DNA of 44,200 bases from contig JANTGJ010000015.1 in assembly GCA_024762975.1 (NCBI GenBank), positions 1 to 44,200 of the forward strand. Direction: 5' to 3'. Every line of letters begins with the position of its first letter. The first letter of the stretch is position 1. The DNA is from Candidatus Krumholzibacteriia bacterium. GTDB lineage: Bacteria > Krumholzibacteriota > Krumholzibacteriia > LZORAL124-64-63. The position numbers and the translations under genes were made by a program. Under the pieces are notes generated by a model. That model was not told the DNA's origin and did not search any database. It saw only the letters and a program-made list of their open reading frames with translations. Shown one piece after another: positions 8,478 to 17,345 of this stretch.

Positions 8478-9779
8478 ATGCACGAGAGTTGGCTGAAGCA
8501 GAACGCGAACGGCGAGACCACGGACGTGGATATCTGGGCGGTGTCCTTCACCGCCCATCCTCTTTTGGACCCGGAGTTCCCGCAACATCGTTCCCGGTTG
8601 CTGGAGTTGGGTCGCATGACCTATTTCCGGATCCGGCGCGACAACGAAGCCTACCGACAAACACTGCTGCGCTACTTCTTTTCCCCGCATCTGAACCCGG
8701 CCGAACCGATCGGCCTGTCACAACTGAAAGCGCTGGCCCGGGAGTATCTGCTGGAAGCGGATATCTATCTCGCCTCGGCCATCGACCTGCTGCCGACCGA
8801 GAGCCGGCAGGCCGTCACTCCACTGGCCGAGGTCTGCGCCTGCGACGATGTGCGGGACCTGATCGGAATGGCCTTCCACGGTCGCAGCGGACGCCTACGC
8901 TACGAGGCCCGGCGCAAGCTGTTCCTCGGCCAGACGCTGTTGCACATCGACCAGTCGCGCGAGATCCAGGACGGCCCGAAGCACCTGGCCAGTTTCGAGG
9001 AGATCCTGGCCTCGGGCCTCTGGCAATACACCCGTCAGGTACACGACCTGCGCATCGGATTTCACGTGCAGGAGAACGGTTGCGACATCAACTACACCTC
9101 GCGACCGACCGAGGCCGATCGACGCCTCGATTTCCGGAGCACGTTTCTCGAGAAGAAGCACGGGCACCGGACCATCTCCCTGGATGTGCTGTACTACAAT
9201 TGCCGTTTCAAGCGATCGGTCACGAATATCGGTATGGAAGCCGTCGACGGGGTCGAGAGAGTCCTGGAGCGTCCCCGCTGGGGTCAGATGCGCACCGCCA
9301 GCAGTGGTTCGATCCTGTCCAAGATGATCCGCAAGGGAATCAACCATCCCGACGAGATCGGCGATCTGATCGGCGCCATGTTCATCGTGAACGACAACGA
9401 ATCCCTGAACGACCTGCTATTGATGCTGGACTCGTGCCTGGCCACGCCCTTTGGCTGGCGCAATGTGACGGACACTTTGGCCGGCAACCCGAACGGCTCT
9501 GCACTGAACCACTACAGCAGCAAGGAATTCAAGGTCTTCAAGGGGGATGTGGACGTACTGCACAGCGACAACGACGATCGAACCGCACCGTACCGATTCC
9601 CGGTCGAGATCCAGATCTTTACGCTGGAAGGTTATCTACGGACGGTTTGCAGCTCCCATGAGGCAAGCCATCGCGCCCTGAAGCTGCGTCAATTCCTGTT
9701 CGGGCTGGTGCCGCGGATCTTCCCGCGGGGTATCTACGGATCGGATTGGCTGGTACCCGAAAAAGTGACCGGCAACTAG
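8478..9779 (+). CDS. uncharacterised protein with a divergent RelA/SpoT-like nucleotidyltransferase region
   Basis: This 433-residue protein has no signal peptide or membrane segment. The first 270 residues are unfamiliar. The C-terminal part resembles the (p)ppGpp-synthetase fold in motif order: SGSILSKMIRKG (277-288), DEIGDLIGAMFIVND (292-306, like the DLxGxRI strand), NPNGSALNHYSSKEFKVF (337-354, in the place of the GYxSxH loop), VEIQIFTLEGYLRTV (376-390, like EVQIRT) and HEASHRALK (394-402, like HWxYK). E378 would match the catalytic glutamate. The match is by eye and remote, so the function is not established. ATG 8478 has GGAG just upstream. It lies 54 bp after the gamma-lyase on the same strand and is convergent with the next gene by 11 bp. 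Confidence 0.6.
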   Translation: MHESWLKQNANGETTDVDIWAVSFTAHPLLDPEFPQHRSRLLELGRMTYFRIRRDNEAYRQTLLRYFFSPHLNPAEPIGLSQLKALAREYLLEADIYLASAIDLLPTESRQAVTPLAEVCACDDVRDLIGMAFHGRSGRLRYEARRKLFLGQTLLHIDQSREIQDGPKHLASFEEILASGLWQYTRQVHDLRIGFHVQENGCDINYTSRPTEADRRLDFRSTFLEKKHGHRTISLDVLYYNCRFKRSVTNIGMEAVDGVERVLERPRWGQMRTASSGSILSKMIRKGINHPDEIGDLIGAMFIVNDNESLNDLLLMLDSCLATPFGWRNVTDTLAGNPNGSALNHYSSKEFKVFKGDVDVLHSDNDDRTAPYRFPVEIQIFTLEGYLRTVCSSHEASHRALKLRQFLFGLVPRIFPRGIYGSDWLVPEKVTGN

Positions 9780-9790
9780 ATCCTGGCCGA

Positions 9791-11554
9791 TCAACGCAAC
9801 CGGTCCAACTCACGGGTCAGGGCGTCCAGACGATCCGAGAACTCCTCCCGCTTCTCCGACAGTGCGTCCAGCAACCGTGCGCGGTAGTACCTCACGCCCT
9901 CGGACAGGTTGCGCTTGACGGTCTCGACATCCTTCAGATCGTCACGCCGCCGCGCCAGATCCTCGCGCAGCCGATCCACGTGCAACGAGAACTCCTTGAT
10001 CAGCATATGCGGCCGGCTCTGATCCAGCGGCAACCGGACGCGACCGTAGATGTGGTCGACCATCTCGCGCAGCTTGGCCTCGCGCGAGAAGTACACCGTA
10101 TTGGGGCCGCAACAGACCGCGGTCTTGGCTTCCGGATCGATACCCGCCGGTACCGTGGCGCTGCCTGCCAGGTCGTGGCAGATACAGGCTTTGGCGGTGA
10201 TCTCTTCGGTAATCCGGGCGCGGTCAGCCTCGCTCATGGACTGGGTCTGGAGCTCGTTCAGTTTGCGGCGCTGGTAGGCGCGGGAGGCCGTGCAGATCGG
10301 TGCCTTCGTGAATTCCACATTCGACACCAGGAAGCCCTTGGGACAGGCGCTGCCCGGCTTGCCTTGCTGGATCATGCGCAATCGCTGCAGCTCGCTGGCC
10401 GAGCTTCTCAACGACCAGAAGGGGACACCCAGCGGCGAAGCCTGGCTCAGGTAGACATCCTTCTCCCCGGCCGCTTCGATCTTGCGCACATGCTCGTTGT
10501 CGATGTTCACGACCTCGGGCACGAGCAGGAACGGACTTCCCCAGCCGGTGCCATCGACTCCGTAGTACTGTTCCAGCAGCTGACTTTCCTCGGCGGTGCC
10601 GATCCCGCCCTGCACCGTGACCCGGAAATCCGGCATACTTTCGGGAGCATTGCGTCCCAGTGTTTCGAGTCCGCGCAACCAGATATTGTACAGTTGTTCC
10701 TGCAACGTCTTGCGACGATCATGGAACTCATCGAGCACCGGGCCGAGCAACGTGCCCTTGCCACCGAAGGCGTGTCCGCCGCAATTGAGGCCGGACTCCA
10801 CCCGAAACTCGCTCACCCACAAGCCCTGCCGAGCGAGCAGTTTGCCCTGAATCAGGGCCGAACGGAAATCGCTCACTTTCAGCACGATCCGTTTGCGGAT
10901 CTCGCCGGTCTCGTCGGGGAAAAAATCGCTGAACTCGGACAGGTAGGAAAAGAGCTTCCGATTCATACCGGCCGAGAGGATCACCGAAGAGGTCAGCTTC
11001 GACTGGGCATAGCCGCGCAGGGCGGTCATCGCGTCGGAGAAGCGCGGCCCCAGATCCTGACCGCGGCTCAGCTTGGCGCGATCCAGCTTGGTCATGATAT
11101 TCACGTCGATGGCGCCGGGGCGGATCATCTTACGCAATTTTTCCTGCAGGCGGGAACGCTCTTCCCCACCCAGCGTCGTCTGCAATTTTTCGTAGGTCGC
11201 ACGCAACGGCGACTCGGGCAACATTTCGAAATACTTGCTCAGTTCGCTACCCCGTTCGAAAGCAGCCGACTTCAGTTTGTCGAACTGTTCCGAAACCAAA
11301 TCATCCATCAGGTTCAGGTACGAGGTGATGCGGTGCGCACGCGCATCCTCGGATGCGGCGGAGATCTCCTCGTACTGTTCTCCCTTTTGGCCGGACAGGC
11401 GCTGGCGCATTTGCTCGATCAGCACATCATCCACCAGCGAAACCACCGAGGAGATGCCAAAACGGGCCACCTTCAGGGGAGTATCGATGGTAAATCCGGT
11501 CCCCATCACCGGGATGTAGAACTTGTGGACGGGGTTCATCAGGGGGTGGGCCAT
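9791..11554 (-). CDS. nitronate-monooxygenase-like FMN TIM-barrel protein with Cys-rich C-terminal region
   Basis: This is a 587-residue protein. Residues 1-45 (MNPVHKFYIPVMG, then VARFGISSVVSLVD) look like the first barrel strands of the NMO/FabK group. GLNCGGHAFGG (256-265) resembles their GxEAGGH substrate loop. VQGGIGTAEE (315-323) followed by YYGVDGTGWGSPFLLVPE (330-347) matches the FMN-phosphate motif (GGIxxxxxxxxALxxGADGVQxGTRFLxxxE). About 190 helical residues are inserted between barrel segments. After the barrel come cysteines C404, C421, C457, C459 and C481-C482 in CPKGF, PIC, CICHD and CCGPN, a possible metal or iron-sulfur site. The tail is coiled-coil-like. ATG 11554 is preferred (GAGGGA upstream) over 11575. 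The substrate is unknown. Confidence 0.6.
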   Translation of the reverse strand: MAHPLMNPVHKFYIPVMGTGFTIDTPLKVARFGISSVVSLVDDVLIEQMRQRLSGQKGEQYEEISAASEDARAHRITSYLNLMDDLVSEQFDKLKSAAFERGSELSKYFEMLPESPLRATYEKLQTTLGGEERSRLQEKLRKMIRPGAIDVNIMTKLDRAKLSRGQDLGPRFSDAMTALRGYAQSKLTSSVILSAGMNRKLFSYLSEFSDFFPDETGEIRKRIVLKVSDFRSALIQGKLLARQGLWVSEFRVESGLNCGGHAFGGKGTLLGPVLDEFHDRRKTLQEQLYNIWLRGLETLGRNAPESMPDFRVTVQGGIGTAEESQLLEQYYGVDGTGWGSPFLLVPEVVNIDNEHVRKIEAAGEKDVYLSQASPLGVPFWSLRSSASELQRLRMIQQGKPGSACPKGFLVSNVEFTKAPICTASRAYQRRKLNELQTQSMSEADRARITEEITAKACICHDLAGSATVPAGIDPEAKTAVCCGPNTVYFSREAKLREMVDHIYGRVRLPLDQSRPHMLIKEFSLHVDRLREDLARRRDDLKDVETVKRNLSEGVRYYRARLLDALSEKREEFSDRLDALTRELDRLR

Positions 11555-11783
11555 GGCGCACGTTCCCTCGTTCATGGAAGCGGAGTGTCTGCGATTCGGT
11601 GCGCGCCCCTCCGTGGGAGCGTCACCCTACCGGCACAAGGTAGCACCGGAGCGCGATACGACAACCATACCTGTCTCGGACACAGGAGTCAAAATGCGTT
11701 CACAGGAGAAAGGACCGGAGCTGGCGGGCGGGTTCCGGCCGGACACTGCCCCGTGGAGACTGAGAGAAGGAGTCGGGCGGCCG

Positions 11784-13064
11784 TCAGAACGTATAGTCAT
11801 CCATTTCATACCGTTGCCGAATGCTGTCCCGTTCGACAATCGCGAACTCGAACGGCACCTGCCCCCCTGCACCGGCAAAGTCCAGAACGATATGCCCTCG
11901 CGCGAATTCGCGTACGATGCGTGTATCTTCGAAGGTCGCAGGTCCGGCCGGTGGACCCAGGTCCACCTCCACTTCCGGCCAACCGTAACGATAGGCCGCA
12001 CCCTCCGGGTAATAGACCGGAAGAGTTCCGGTCAGCAACCCGATCACACGATTGAACTCCGAGCGGCGCCAGAGGACGAGTTCCTGGTCCTCGCCCGGCG
12101 CCAGGAAACGATCGGTGCTGGAAAGGATCAGCCAGGGCCCACCGTTCTGCGTCCGAGCCCAGGAGCGAGCGGCGAAGAGGTTGTTGTGGCGCTCCGGATC
12201 GAGCGCTCCCCCAACTTCGTCTCTCCCCCATGCGTAGCGTGGAAAGTGCTCGTAGAACATCCCGTCCAGAAGCGAGGCGAAGGTCGAGTCGGTCGTGGCC
12301 CGGGCCCCGTTGGCCACCTGGATCACATCGTCGCCCAACGCATTGCGCACCCGCAGGATCAGATCCTCGCTGGCGGCCCGGTAAGCCGCCATCTCGTCCT
12401 CATCGTCGCGGTGGGCGATTCCGTCACCATCCAGGTCCATCTCGCCCTCGACGCCGGCAATGTCCTGCGGTACCCACAAATAGTCATTGAAGTGGTCCCA
12501 GAAGATGCCGTCCAGCACGTTCGAATGGGCGGACCAATGATCGACCAGGACCTGGACGATGGCCTGACGGCAGGCCGGATCCAGTACATTCAGCAACACC
12601 TTGCCGGGCCACGAAAACATGGTATCGCCGGTGGTCGTGTACGACCAGTATTCTCGGGTCGCGGCGTACCAGTCGGTAGCGTACCGGGCAGGTTGATCCG
12701 TCGAGCGCACACCCTCGCCCCAGGCCAGCCAGGAGTCGTGCGCGTTGACATAGCCTACGATACGGATATCGGGATTCAATTCGCGGATCGCATCCAGGGC
12801 GCCCTCATTCAAACCATCACGCCACACGGCAGCCGTTTCCAGGACGACGAAATCGGCCCGGGCGAATTTCTGCTGTTCGACCGGATCGGCTAAATCCGGC
12901 TGCCCCCAGTCGACGATCGCCGTCGTCGCCCAGTAATCCTCGGGCAGATCGCGATCCGGGTCGGTACCCGTTGCGGTATCCTGATTGGTGGGATTCTCGG
13001 CTACCGTACACCCCGCCATTGCAAGCCCGGCGGCCAGAAGAAGGAAGATTGCCCGATGAAACAC
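11784..13064 (-). CDS. lipoprotein, putative GHL15-type glycoside hydrolase
   Basis: This is a 426-residue protein. The GTG at 13064, preceded by GGGGAG, gives a clean lipoprotein signal: MFHRAIFLLLAAGLAMAGC with the lipobox cysteine at 19. A TIM-barrel-like body follows with ATTAIVDWGQPD, DFVVLET, IVGYVN and DGIFWDHFND (185-194). This resembles the family called hypothetical glycosyl hydrolase 15, in which acidic residues in the DGIFWD strand are likely catalytic. DLDGDGIAHRDDED (210-223) looks like an inserted calcium-binding loop. The protein should be anchored to the outer or inner membrane facing the periplasm or surface, and may trim or degrade polysaccharide. Activity has not been shown for this family to my knowledge. 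It is divergent from the GT at 13262. Confidence 0.72.
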   Translation of the reverse strand: MFHRAIFLLLAAGLAMAGCTVAENPTNQDTATGTDPDRDLPEDYWATTAIVDWGQPDLADPVEQQKFARADFVVLETAAVWRDGLNEGALDAIRELNPDIRIVGYVNAHDSWLAWGEGVRSTDQPARYATDWYAATREYWSYTTTGDTMFSWPGKVLLNVLDPACRQAIVQVLVDHWSAHSNVLDGIFWDHFNDYLWVPQDIAGVEGEMDLDGDGIAHRDDEDEMAAYRAASEDLILRVRNALGDDVIQVANGARATTDSTFASLLDGMFYEHFPRYAWGRDEVGGALDPERHNNLFAARSWARTQNGGPWLILSSTDRFLAPGEDQELVLWRRSEFNRVIGLLTGTLPVYYPEGAAYRYGWPEVEVDLGPPAGPATFEDTRIVREFARGHIVLDFAGAGGQVPFEFAIVERDSIRQRYEMDDYTF

Positions 13065-13261
13065 GATTTTCTCCCCGTCTGAACTCAATCTGCACGATCC
13101 CCTTCCTTATTCAGGGGGCGCATTCGAACCTCCGCAAGGGGTGCGCCAGACCGAAAAGTCGGGGAAATGGTGGAAAGTCGAGCGCCAAAAGGCTATAGAT
13201 CGGTGGCTTGCGGACGAAACTAACCCAATGAAAACGGAGTATCCCCCGGCCGGGAAGGACC

Positions 13262-14521
13262 ATGAGCGCAACGACCGAAATCACGACGACGAATCCGGCC
13301 CCCGGCGGCGGCATGCGCGGGCGCATCGCCATGGTCGCCTATACCCACTATATGACGGACCCACGCTGCCGACGCGAGGCCGCCCTGGCCGCGGAAGGCG
13401 GTTGGGAGGTGCATTTTTTCGCCCTCTCCAGCGACGGAAAATCCCGCACTTCGACGGTCGAGGGAATCACGCTGCATGAACTGCCGATGCCGCGCTACCG
13501 CGGTGGTAGCGCAGCAGCCTATGTGCTGAGCTACCTTCGTTTCTTCGTCCTGGCGAAGTGGGCAGTATTCCGGAAGCATCTGAAGCACCGTTTCGATATC
13601 GTACACGTCAACACGATGCCCGACTTCATGGTCGGCACGGCGCTGTTGCCGCGCATGTTGGGCGCCAAGGTGATTCTGGACATCCACGACGTGATGCCCG
13701 AGATCTACATGACGAAGTTCCGGGTCGATGCCTCGCACTGGAAGATCCGCCTGATCAAGGGCATCGAAGTGCTGTCGGGAGCCTGTGCGCACAAGGTGCT
13801 GACGGCAGAACACCCGAAGGGCACGCTGCTGGCCGAACATGGCATTCCCGACGACAAGATCCAGGTACTGCTGAACCTGCCCGACGATGCGCTCTTCGTG
13901 CCGCAATTCACGCTGCCGGATCCGGCCCTATCCGCCCCGGCGACAGATCCGAACTGCGAATTCCGACTGATCTATCACGGAACACTGGCGCACCGCCTGG
14001 GGCTGGACAACGCGATCGGCGCACTGGATGTGATTCGCGACGAGATCCCGGGCGCGCGACTGCAGCTTTTCGGCGACGGGGACCACCTGCCCGATCTGCA
14101 CGCGATGACCGATGCGGCGAATCTTTCGGACCGGGTCTGGTTCTCGGACGCTTTCCAGCCCATCGAGACCATCATCCCGGCGATTCGCCAGGCGCATCTG
14201 GCCGTGCTACCGACCCGGCACGAGATCAGCACCGACTACATGCTGCCGACGAAGTTGCTGGAATACCTCGCGTTCGGCATTCCGTCGATCTTTACGCCGA
14301 CCAAGACCGTGCGCCACTACTTCGGGGATGATCATCCGCTGTTCATCCTGGATCCGACACCGGAACAGACGGCGAAGAAGATCCGCTGGGTCCGCGCCAA
14401 CTATGCCGAAGCCAAGCGATTGACCGCCGAGCTGCAGGAGAGCTGGTACTCGCGCTACTATTGGCCGGAACACAAAAAGAGCTACCTGCGATTGTTGGAC
14501 GAGCTGAAATCGGGACCATGA
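13262..14521 (+). CDS. GT4-family glycosyltransferase
   Basis: This is a 419-residue GT-B glycosyltransferase. The N-terminal domain begins RIAMVAYTHYMTDPRCRREA after a polar leader of about 20 residues. DIVHVNTMPDFM and ILDIHDVMPE are typical of the acceptor-domain strands. FRLIYHGTLAHRLGLD opens the donor domain. The C-terminal sugar-nucleotide motif is DYMLPTKLLEYLAFGIPS, with its acidic residue in the KLLEYLA segment. It is cytoplasmic. ATG 13262 follows GGGAAGG. It precedes the MBOAT gene by 120 bp containing a promoter, so it may be a separate unit. Donor unknown. Confidence 0.87.
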   Translation: MSATTEITTTNPAPGGGMRGRIAMVAYTHYMTDPRCRREAALAAEGGWEVHFFALSSDGKSRTSTVEGITLHELPMPRYRGGSAAAYVLSYLRFFVLAKWAVFRKHLKHRFDIVHVNTMPDFMVGTALLPRMLGAKVILDIHDVMPEIYMTKFRVDASHWKIRLIKGIEVLSGACAHKVLTAEHPKGTLLAEHGIPDDKIQVLLNLPDDALFVPQFTLPDPALSAPATDPNCEFRLIYHGTLAHRLGLDNAIGALDVIRDEIPGARLQLFGDGDHLPDLHAMTDAANLSDRVWFSDAFQPIETIIPAIRQAHLAVLPTRHEISTDYMLPTKLLEYLAFGIPSIFTPTKTVRHYFGDDHPLFILDPTPEQTAKKIRWVRANYAEAKRLTAELQESWYSRYYWPEHKKSYLRLLDELKSGP

Positions 14522-14534
14522 ACAGGCTAGCCTA

Positions 14535-14563
14535 TTGGGTTTTTGTCACCTATGTGATATAAT
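14535..14563 (+). promoter_or_regulatory. candidate sigma-70-type promoter for the acyltransferase operon
   Basis: TTGGGT at 14535-14540, a 17-bp spacer and a perfect TATAAT at 14558-14563 stand out in AT-rich sequence between two GC-rich genes. The leader to the MBOAT start would be about 70 nt. It probably drives the run 14642-21741. Confidence 0.55.
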
Positions 14564-14641
14564 CCAAGCCTGAGAGACATCACCGCGCCGACATCCGCCG
14601 GATCGCCACCCGCGAATCGCGATCCAGAAAGCCACCCTCGT

Positions 14642-16063
14642 ATGCTTTTCAATTCACTCATTTTCCTGGCATTTCTCTGTGTGGTGCTGGCGATCTATCC
14701 ACGGCTGAACTGGCGCCGTCAGAACCTCTTTCTGCTCGTCGCCAGCTACTATTTCTACGGCAGCTGGGACTGGCGTTTCACTTCACTGTTGATGATCTCG
14801 ACCGTGGTCGACTATTTCGTCGGACCCGCGCTGCATCGCACCGCCGATCCGCGACGACGCAAGCAGCTGCTGCTGGTCAGCATGATCTCCAACCTGGGCA
14901 TCCTGGGCTTTTTCAAGTATTTCAATTTTTTCGTCGATTCGGCGGTCGTCCTGTTGGCCAGCCTGGGCCTGAATCCGAACGAGCCGGTACTGAACGTGGT
15001 GCTGCCGGTCGGCATCAGCTTCTACACGTTCCAGACGATGAGCTACACGATCGACATCTATCGCGGCAAACTCGAACCGGCGCGCAACTTCATCGACTTC
15101 GCACTCTTCGTTTCCTTCTTTCCCCAGCTGGTCGCCGGCCCCATCGAACGCGCGCGGGTCCTGCTACCGCAGATCAACCAACCGCGGAGCGTCACCCGCC
15201 AGATGGTGATGACCGGCCTCAACCTGATGGTGCTGGGATTCTTCAAGAAAGTGTTCATCGCCGATACGATGGCGCCACTGGTCAGCCAGGCCTTCAACGA
15301 CCCCGCCGCCATGAACACCGGTCAGTTGATGACCGGTCTGTACGCATTCTGTTTCCAGATCTACGGGGATTTCTCGGGCTATTCGGATATCGCGCGCGGC
15401 GTCGCCCGCCTGCTGGGCTTCGAGTTGATGATCAACTTCGAGGCGCCCTACACCAGCCGCAGCATCACCGAGTTCTGGAGACGCTGGCACATCTCACTGT
15501 CCAGCTGGTTGCGCGACTACCTGTACATCTCGCTGGGCGGCAACCGCGGCGGCAAGCTGATGACCTACCGTAATCTGTTCCTGACGATGTTTCTGGGCGG
15601 GTTGTGGCACGGAGCCGCCTGGACCATGGCCATCTGGGGCGTCATGCACGGTACCTACCTGGCCGTGCACAAGATGATGCTGGGCGACCGGCCACTGGAT
15701 ACGAGTTGGCCTCGCACCTTCAGCGGTTGGATCGTCAATCTGGCCAAGATCGTGGTCACCTTCCACCTGGTCGCACTGACGTGGATCATGTTCCGGGCCC
15801 CGTCTTTCACCGCGGCACGCGACTACATCGTGGGCATCGCCCGATTCGACGAACCGTTGCAGATCCAGCCCATCGTCTTTTTCGCCGCGGCGATCATGAT
15901 CGTCCTGGATATTCTGCAGAATCACTTCGGGGAGCATACGTGGGTCGTCTCGGCTCCGCGTCCCGTAAAATACGTGATGCTGCAGGTGATGCTCGTCAGC
16001 ACGCTGGCTGCGGCGATCTACCATGTCAATACCGTCGTCCCTTTCATCTACTTCCAGTTCTAG
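14642..16063 (+). CDS. MBOAT-family polysaccharide O-acyltransferase (AlgI-like)
   Basis: This is a 473-residue polytopic membrane protein of the AlgI/PatA type, which passes acyl groups (usually acetyl) across the inner membrane for sugar modification. It starts with a hydrophobic LIFLAFLCVVLAIYP segment. SFFPQLVAGPIERA and EFWRRWHISLSSWLRDYLYI are family hallmarks. LGGLWHGAAWTMAIWGVMHG carries two conserved histidines, H323 and H336, the latter in the position of the invariant MBOAT histidine. Its length fits the family (about 470-520). The ATG lacks a clear ribosome-binding site. It is followed 20 nt later by an SGNH protein, its usual periplasmic partner. The acceptor sugar is unknown. 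Confidence 0.93.
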   Translation: MLFNSLIFLAFLCVVLAIYPRLNWRRQNLFLLVASYYFYGSWDWRFTSLLMISTVVDYFVGPALHRTADPRRRKQLLLVSMISNLGILGFFKYFNFFVDSAVVLLASLGLNPNEPVLNVVLPVGISFYTFQTMSYTIDIYRGKLEPARNFIDFALFVSFFPQLVAGPIERARVLLPQINQPRSVTRQMVMTGLNLMVLGFFKKVFIADTMAPLVSQAFNDPAAMNTGQLMTGLYAFCFQIYGDFSGYSDIARGVARLLGFELMINFEAPYTSRSITEFWRRWHISLSSWLRDYLYISLGGNRGGKLMTYRNLFLTMFLGGLWHGAAWTMAIWGVMHGTYLAVHKMMLGDRPLDTSWPRTFSGWIVNLAKIVVTFHLVALTWIMFRAPSFTAARDYIVGIARFDEPLQIQPIVFFAAAIMIVLDILQNHFGEHTWVVSAPRPVKYVMLQVMLVSTLAAAIYHVNTVVPFIYFQF

Positions 16064-16082
16064 CCCGGGAGCGCAGCTGAAG

Positions 16083-17252
16083 ATGATCAAGAAGTGGAGC
16101 CTGCGAATTCTCTGGACGGCCGTCGGACTGATCGTGGCCTGTGGCTGGGGTGAGGTCATCACGCGCGCCTTCTATCCGCAGAATGTCGATACGATCCTGG
16201 ACATCCTGCGGCACGACGAGGTCTGCGGATATATCTATCAGCCGAACGTCAGCGTCGCCGAGCGCGGACGCGGCTACGACGTGCCCTTCGAGACCAACAG
16301 CGTGGGCCTGCGCGAGCGCGAGATTCCGCGGAAACGCGACGATGTGCTGCGCATCCTGGTCATCGGCAACAGCTTCTGCGTCAGCCACGGCGTCCGGGTC
16401 GAGAAGAGCTTCGCGCGGGCTATCGAGGACGCACTGAACCGACGCGCGGATCGATTCGCCGGCTACTCGGCGGTCGAGACGATCAATGCCAGCAATGCCG
16501 GTTACAACCCGTACAACTACCGGATGGCCTATCGCAGGTGGGCGCCCGAAGTCCAACCGGATCTGGTGATCGTCGGCTTCGTGGCCGACAAGGAGTGGCA
16601 GTGTGATCCGCAGGGAACACAATATGTCGTCGAGAACGGACTGCTGACCGGCCGCTTCCGCCCCGGACAAACTCCTCGCCGGCACGGGTCCAACCCGCTG
16701 CAATCGGTCCGCAAGAGCCTGGCGCGAAACAGTCATTTCTATGTGCTGCTGAGGAATTTCCTCTACTACAACGAGAAGATCGACCGCCTGTTGAAGCGCG
16801 GGGACGGCGAGGACACGGCCGTGCGCTCGCTGCGTCCCTACCTGGTCCCGACACCGGAAGCCGTCGACCGGGGCTGGCAACGAACCTTCGATCACATGAA
16901 GGCGTTGCGCGACGAGGTCCGCGCTGCCGGTGGCGAGTTGCTCATCGCCTCGATTCCCGAAATGACCGAAATCGACCCTGCCTACCGGACCACACTGCGC
17001 GAACAGGCGGATCTCGCGCCGGACCGGATCGATGTCCAGTTGCCGCAGCGGCGCCTGCGCGAGTTCTGTTCCGACGTGGGGATCGCACTGGCGGACATGG
17101 GGCCCGCCGTCGAGGCCGCCCACGACACCGGACGGGCCTACCTGTTCGACAACCACTGGAATGCGCGGGGTATCGCCGCCGGCGCCGAAGCCGTGGCCGA
17201 GCGACTGCAGGCGCTGACACTGCCGCCCTTCGTTGCGGATCCGACCCCCTGA
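16083..17252 (+). CDS. SGNH/GDSL hydrolase-like protein, MBOAT partner
   Basis: This 389-residue protein has an N-terminal signal-anchor (residues 7-21), which places the domain in the periplasm. The catalytic pieces of the SGNH fold are visible: ILVIGNSFCVSHGV with S97 as the nucleophile, ETINASNAGYNPYN with an oxyanion Gly/Asn region, and FDNHWNARG with D356 and H358. The order (Ser first, Asp/His last) is the ordinary SGNH order, unlike the permuted AlgX/AlgJ domains. Next to an MBOAT gene it most likely transfers or removes O-acyl groups on the polysaccharide. ATG 16083 was chosen; an upstream ATG at 16023 would overlap the MBOAT gene and displace the membrane anchor. Confidence 0.85.
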   Translation: MIKKWSLRILWTAVGLIVACGWGEVITRAFYPQNVDTILDILRHDEVCGYIYQPNVSVAERGRGYDVPFETNSVGLREREIPRKRDDVLRILVIGNSFCVSHGVRVEKSFARAIEDALNRRADRFAGYSAVETINASNAGYNPYNYRMAYRRWAPEVQPDLVIVGFVADKEWQCDPQGTQYVVENGLLTGRFRPGQTPRRHGSNPLQSVRKSLARNSHFYVLLRNFLYYNEKIDRLLKRGDGEDTAVRSLRPYLVPTPEAVDRGWQRTFDHMKALRDEVRAAGGELLIASIPEMTEIDPAYRTTLREQADLAPDRIDVQLPQRRLREFCSDVGIALADMGPAVEAAHDTGRAYLFDNHWNARGIAAGAEAVAERLQALTLPPFVADPTP

Positions 17253-17345
17253 ATCCTTGGATCAAGCCGCCTTGCCAAACGCCGTCCGCTGTGACACGGT
17301 GTGGCGGCAGAAACCAGAGCCTTGACACGAAAGCCGAACCGCCGG

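Noticed and set aside
11680-11696. CCTGT/ACAGG hairpin in the 229-bp gap between the lipoprotein and FMN-barrel genes
   Set aside because: Five-base stem with no T-run on either strand; not convincing as a terminator.
9746-12055. 769-residue plus-strand frame
   Set aside because: It runs antisense through the FMN-barrel gene and into the lipoprotein gene; composition is typical of a shadow in GC-rich DNA.
14523-14546. AGGCTAGCCT palindrome followed by a T-run after the GT gene
   Set aside because: A perfect palindrome without loop leaves only a three-base stem, too weak for an intrinsic terminator.
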